NCBI GenBank assembly: GCA_910584395.1
Contig: CAJUAS010000053.1
Location: 1 to 8,849 of the forward strand
Source of the DNA: an uncultured Oscillospiraceae bacterium
GTDB taxonomy: Bacteria > Bacillota > Clostridia > Oscillospirales > Oscillospiraceae
Reading direction: 5' to 3'
DNA: 8,849 nucleotides
In this document: positions 1-6,000 of the stretch, piece by piece
Layout of the letters: each line of letters starts with the position of its first letter
Numbering within the stretch: position 1 is the first letter of the stretch
Notes under the pieces: model-generated
What the model was told of the DNA's origin: nothing
What the model saw: the letters and a program-made list of their open reading frames with translations, nothing else
The model's database searches: none
Translations under genes and position numbers: made by a program

Positions 1-3000
1 CCTGAGACAGGCGGTGCAAAACGGTTGCCAGAGAGCCGCGGGTCATGGGCGCGACGGGGCTGTACTTGTTACCGCCCGTGCCGTTCACCAGCTCCAGCCC
101 GGCCATCTTGTGGATGGCTTCTTCCGCCCAAGGCGTGGCGTCCACGTCCTCAAACTTGGTTTCCGGTTCGGGAATGGCGGCGGGGATCTCCGCCTTGACC
201 AGCTCCTCGCCGTTTTCGTCAGTGACGGTGATGGTGACATCGCCGTTCTTGGTGGTGACGGTCTCGGACTTCGTGCCGTCGGGTTGTTCCACGGTCATCG
301 TCTTAGAGCCGTCGGGCTTGGTGACCGTGGTCACCTTGCTGCCGTCGTCCCGGGTCTCGGTCTTGGTGGTGGAGCTACCGGAAGAGGTGGAACCGCCGCC
401 GGAGGTAGACTTGGTGACCGTCAACTCGCAGGTGGCGGTATGGCGGCCGTCCAAAGTCATGACTGTAATGGTCGCCGTTCCTTCTGCCACGGCGGTGACC
501 ACGCCGTCCTCATCTACGGTGGCAACGGTCTCATCACTGGTGGCCCAGGCCACGGTCTGATTGGTGGCGTTGTCCGGCGCAATGGTGGGGATCAGGGTGA
601 CAGAGCCGCCCACCTTCAGATTGGTCCGATGGAGGTTTAGCGTCACGCCGGTGACGGGCACGATCTCGTCGTCCGCCTTGACACCTGCGGCGGTGATGAC
701 CACGTTGCCGGTAATCTTCCCCTCGGAGATGCTGATCTCGCCGGTCTCGGGATTATAGAGATAGTTGTCCGCGCCGATGAGACTGCCGTCCACGGTGACC
801 ACGATGGTCTCGGGCAGAGCGTAGCCCGCTTCCGCGCCCAGAACGCCTGTGTAAGCGGCCAAGTGGTTCACGCTGTCGGGCGCATCTACCCGTTTCAGAC
901 CGTTGGTCAGGGTGTAGTTCACCGTGTGGGTGTCCGGTCTGCCCAAGGCGACAATGACCAGATCGCTGGTGACGCCGCCGGTGATGGTGATGACCCCCGC
1001 GTCGTTGATCGTCCAGCCGGTGACCGTAATGCCTCTGCTGTTGGTAATGGTGATATCCTTCCGCAGCGGCAGCACATAGCCTACATCGGGGATCAGGGTG
1101 ATGGCCGTACTTGCGCCGTAGGCGACCTGATGACCGTCGGCCGCGCCGCGGCTGCATTGAAGGTTGGTCAGCTCGTGGGTGATGGTGAAGATGAGCTGCT
1201 CAAACGTGGCCTTGACGGTCACAGCCTCGCCGGGCATACGGAAGGTGTACTCGTTGTCCCGCCCGGCGACTCTTGTGACGGAGACCGCAGAACCGTCGCT
1301 CTTTTCCACGCGCAGGCCGTCCGCCGCAAGCCGGAAGCCGGTCTCAGGAAGAACGGTGAGGGTCACGGGCGTGTTTTCCGCCGCCGCGCTGTCGCTGCGG
1401 GACACGCGGCCATTGGTCATGGCGTTCAGCGCGATGGCATGAGTCGTCACGCCGTAGGGGGGTACGGTCACCACGCTGAAGCCGCCCGCCTTGCGGGTGT
1501 CGGTCTCCTTGGCGCGTACCTGATACCTCCCGGCGGCCAAGTCGGAGATGGTTTGACCGGGAACGTCACGCCAGTCGTTCTCCACGCCGTCAGTGACCGC
1601 AAGGCGGAACTCATAGTTTGCAAAGTCAGCGCCAAAGCCGGTGATCGTGCCGTTATTGGCGTCCGCGCCGCTGGGCGCAGTCCCGACCAAGCCCTGCGGC
1701 CCGGTCAGCGGGCCGTCCTCCTTCTCCACCGGCTGGCTGCGGGTGGCGGAGCGGGTATCCTCATAGAAGGAGTTCACGCCGGCGGTGACGTCCACCGAGA
1801 TGACAGCGCCCACATCCTCCTTGGTCAGAACGTAGGTCTTGCCGGTTCCGATGCCGGTGGTCGTGCCGTCCTCGGTGCGTTTCCATTGGTAGGTGAGGGC
1901 GTTCTTGCCCTCGTCGGTCATCTGGAGGTTGTGAATGTCTGCCTCCAACGTCTGGCCCACCTGAGGCGCTTTGGTGGGATCGTTCACGCCCCGGATACTG
2001 ATGGACACGTCGCTTTCCAGCTTGCGGATGACGTGAACATTGAAGGAGGTTTTGATCTCAGGATATTCGGCGGAGGCCACCTCCACCGTCACCTCGCCCA
2101 CGTTCCGCTCGCCGGGAACGGCGGTGATGGTGATGCTGTGGCCGTTTTCCGCCCGGCCGGAAAGGGTGAGCTGGCCTTTCGCCCCTTCGGGCCGCGTCCA
2201 GTTCAGGGCCGGGTAAGTGACGTTGGCGGGCACGGTCTCCGCAGTGAGGGTGACGCTGTGACCCTCGTCAGTGGCATTGGTATAGACCTTGATCGGCCCG
2301 CTGCCGATGTCCGTGCCGCCCTGCTTGACAAGGATGCGCTCAATTTTGGTGGTGACGGTCACTGTGCAGGTGGCAGAAGCGGTTTCATCGCTGCTGCTGG
2401 TGGCTGTAATAGTGGCCGTGCCGTCTCCCACGGCGGTGACCAGACCGGTGTCGCTGACTGTCGCCACATTCTCGTTGGAGGACGTCCACACAATGCCCGG
2501 CCCGGCGGGAGTCACGGCGGCGGTGAGCTGGATCGTCGTTGCCCCGGCCGCCGCGTTGGTGTAGAGATTCGCTTCGGTGGGAGTCAAGCTGATGCTCTGG
2601 GCTTCGCTTTCGATGATGTCGTTCATGGGGATGGTGCGGTAGGTCAGGCCGCAGTAGTCGAGTCTCTTGGGGTCGTTGCCGTCGGTCTGGCTGTTCTCAA
2701 AGATCAGGCCGATGCTGCCGTCCTTGAGCTCGGTGAGGGAGGAGTAGCCGTACCAGTCCGTGGCGGCATTGACCACATAGGTGGATACCAGCTCCATGGT
2801 CTTGTCGCTCTTAAGCTCGAAGGCATAGATCTTGCCGCCCTGACGGGTGTAGCCGCCCCCGATGCCGGGGCTGGTGGCGGTGGACACCAGAATGATGTCC
2901 TTGCCGTTCACCTTTTTGGAATACCGCAGGGCGGAGAGCTGGTTGTTGCCCTGCTTGGGCGCGCCGGGCGCCGACTGCTGGCTGCCGGGGATCCAGTCGC

Positions 3001-6000
3001 CGTCCTGCAGAGTGCGGTCGTTGTAGTGGATGGTGGTGGTGTTGTCCCGGTAGAACTGCCGCAAGGTGGTCTCGTCGATGGGGACGATACAGCTCTCCGA
3101 GCCGAAGCCCAGACGTGTAGCGCGCGTCCATGTGTTTCCGCCGTCCGTGGAATACATACAGGTCGCGTGTTCCCCGCCGCCGTTATCGTACATGGGAAGG
3201 ATGAGAGTGCCGTCGGCCAGACAGATGCCCGCCCCCGGGCCGGGGCCGTAGAAGGACTCATTGCTGGTGCGTATCTGGGGATTGAGGATGACGGGGTCGC
3301 TCCATGTCACGCCGCCGTCGGTGGACTTCCGCATATAGATAAACTGGGCGGTGCGGACGTGGAGGGTGGCGTTCTGGAAGAACAGGTTTTGCTGTACCCA
3401 TGTGTTGGCGTTGTCCAACTGGGCGCAATAGATCTTGTCGGTGTCCGGGGCTTTCGTGCCGCCCTTTTGATAGTAGAGGTAGAAGTGCCGGTCGGCGTAA
3501 TAGCCGCTGGCCGAGCCGTCGTAGGCGTCCAGAATGTCGGCGTAGCCGTCCGCGCCGAACTCGCCCAGATAGTAGGCGTAGTTGTCGTCGGTCTGGACGT
3601 TGGTATGGAAGTCGGTGTAGATAGCCATCCGCTGGCCTACCTGCGTGCCGTTGTGGAGGGTGATGTCCGCAAAGCCGGTGGACTGGGCAAGGGGCTGATT
3701 GCGTGAGCCGTGGGTGCAGGTGCCCGCCGGGAAGGCGTTGGTGGTCAGGAAAAGGTTGCCGCTGTTGTCCGCGGTGATCAGCGGGTCAATGAAGATGGCG
3801 GTGCGGTTGTCGGTGGCGGTGTTGGAGCTGTCCCCGAAGTAGTTGACGATAGAGGTGTTCCATGTGACGCCGCCGTCGTCGGACCAGCTCACCGCCGTGT
3901 CGATGTTGCTGGAGTCCAAATGGGATCTCCACCGAATATCGGTGGCCGCCACCAGTCTGCCGTCGTGGTCGCCGCCCTTAATGGTGGTGATGCCGGGAAT
4001 GCGGTAGGAATCATTACCCGCTGCGCCGCCGATGACGCCGTCGAGGCTGGGGAAGGGCTGGGAAAGCCCGGTCTTGGGAGCGGGCCGGAGCTGGTCAAGC
4101 TCCTTCTTGGTGGCGGTGGAGGGGACTTCCGAATAGCGGGGCTTCTCCTGAAGGCCGTTGACCGCCGCGCGCAGGGCCTTGAGGGCGTTGGCCACAGGCA
4201 GGTATTGAGTATTCTGCGTGCTGTCCTCGGCGACGGCCTTTGCCGCGGCGAGGGGAGCGGTGAGAGCCGCCCAAGAGGCCGCGGTATAGTCCCTCCCGTT
4301 CTTGCTCTCGGCGGTGGCGATCATCGCTTCCAGCTCCGCCAGAGGCACGGGAGGCAGGGCGTCGCTCTTGAAGAGCAAAAAGCTGCTGTTGGCAGGTGTG
4401 CCGCCGGACTGGTTGAAGTTCATATGGTTCGTATACAAGTGGAGCGCGGCGTGATTGTTGCCGTTGTTGCGGATGACAAACGTGCCGTCGTTATTGCGGA
4501 AGAAGAAGGCCGCGCCCTCCGCCCCGGCGGCGGAGTATTGCGTGGGGTTGGCGGCGTCGAACAGAACATAGCCGTTCCCCCGGGCGGTGACCTGATAGGA
4601 GGGGGCGCTCTCATGGGTGTAGCTGCCGTCCAGCATCACCAGATTGTCGGCGGCGGAGAAGTCGGTAGCCGCGCTTCCGCCATAGGCGCTGCCAACAGCC
4701 ACCGCGCCTCTGGGGATGTACCCCGTGGCCTTGCCGGTGGTGGTGTTCAGCACCAGCTTGGCGGCGTTGTTGCCGGTCTCGCCCGCGCCCGTCGCGCCGG
4801 GATAGAGCATATAGAAGCTGCCGTTGCAGGGGGCAACGAAGAGGTAATACCCCAGCTCCAGACCGTCGTCGGGCAGCTGGGTGACCTTGGTGTAGCCGTC
4901 GATGGTCAGCTCATCGGCCGAGACCGTCGCCTCCCGCGCCAAGTATTCCAGATTGCAGATCGCGGAGTCGGCATCCCACAGGCCCATCTCGTTGATGAGC
5001 TGGTGGGCGAACCACAGGTGGCCGGCCTCGTCGGGGTGGAGGCCGTTATCGGTGTAAACGGCCTGCCAGTTGGATTTGGCCCAGACGGTGTACTGATCCA
5101 CAAAAATGACGCTGTTCGCGTAAGCGTCCTCCGCGACGACGGCTTGGATCAGCCCGGCGACGCGGGTCATGTTCCTTTGGTTGGAGGTGGGCGGCGTGCG
5201 GACGATGGGCACTGCGCCCTTTTCCATGATCTTGTTCAGAAGGGTGCGAAGGTTGTTTTTGTAGGTGGTGTCGGCTTCGTCATTGCCGGGGTTGTCGTTG
5301 GTGCCCAGCATGAGCACCACCACGTCGGGGTCGTATTTGGCCAGCCGCCGGTCGAGGTCGGTAATGGTAGAATCGGTGGTCGCGCCGGAAGAGCCGGCGT
5401 TAATGACGATATCCTGCTTGCGGCCCAGATCGTCCTTCACAAACTTCTCAAAAAGCTGGGCAAGGCTGTCATAGCCGCCTGTCCACGCCGAGCCGTGGGT
5501 GATGGAGTCGCCCATAAAGAGCCATGTCATGGGCGTATTGGCGGCGTCCACCTTGGTCTTAACGGCCTGCTGGGGCGCGGTGAGGGTCGCCGGCGTCCCA
5601 TAGCCCTCATGATTGGCCGTCACGGACTGCCGGACAGGCCAGTTCGCGTCAAAATTGCCGTTGGACACGCCGTAGGGCCACCGGTCGGCGGTGGAGACGG
5701 TGCGCCCCGCCACGGCGTCAGCTAATTGCTTGGCCATGGCGAGGTGGCCTTGGGCGTTGGGGAAGCCTTCGGCGGTCTTTTGTTCGGTGGTCAGGGTAAG
5801 GGACACGGGCAGAACGCGGGGAAGCAGACCTTCGTCAAGGGCGTTTACCACGTTGTCCACCGCCGTCTTGTCCGCCGCGGTCAGGGTCTCAATGACGATC
5901 ATACCCGTGCCGTCCCGCAGGGCCAGAGACTTGGTGATCAGAGCGTTCAGGTTGGCGGCGAAGCTCCCTTCGCTGCTTCCGTTCTCATCCACCAGATAGA

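Noticed and set aside
863..5725. Very long plus-strand open frames (947 and 671 codons, plus shorter ones near 14-640, 5726-6394 and 6905-7642)
   Set aside because: They lie opposite the single sialidase frame. Their translations are Gly/Val/Arg/His-rich with no recognisable domain, as expected when a GC-rich gene leaves its antisense frame free of stops.
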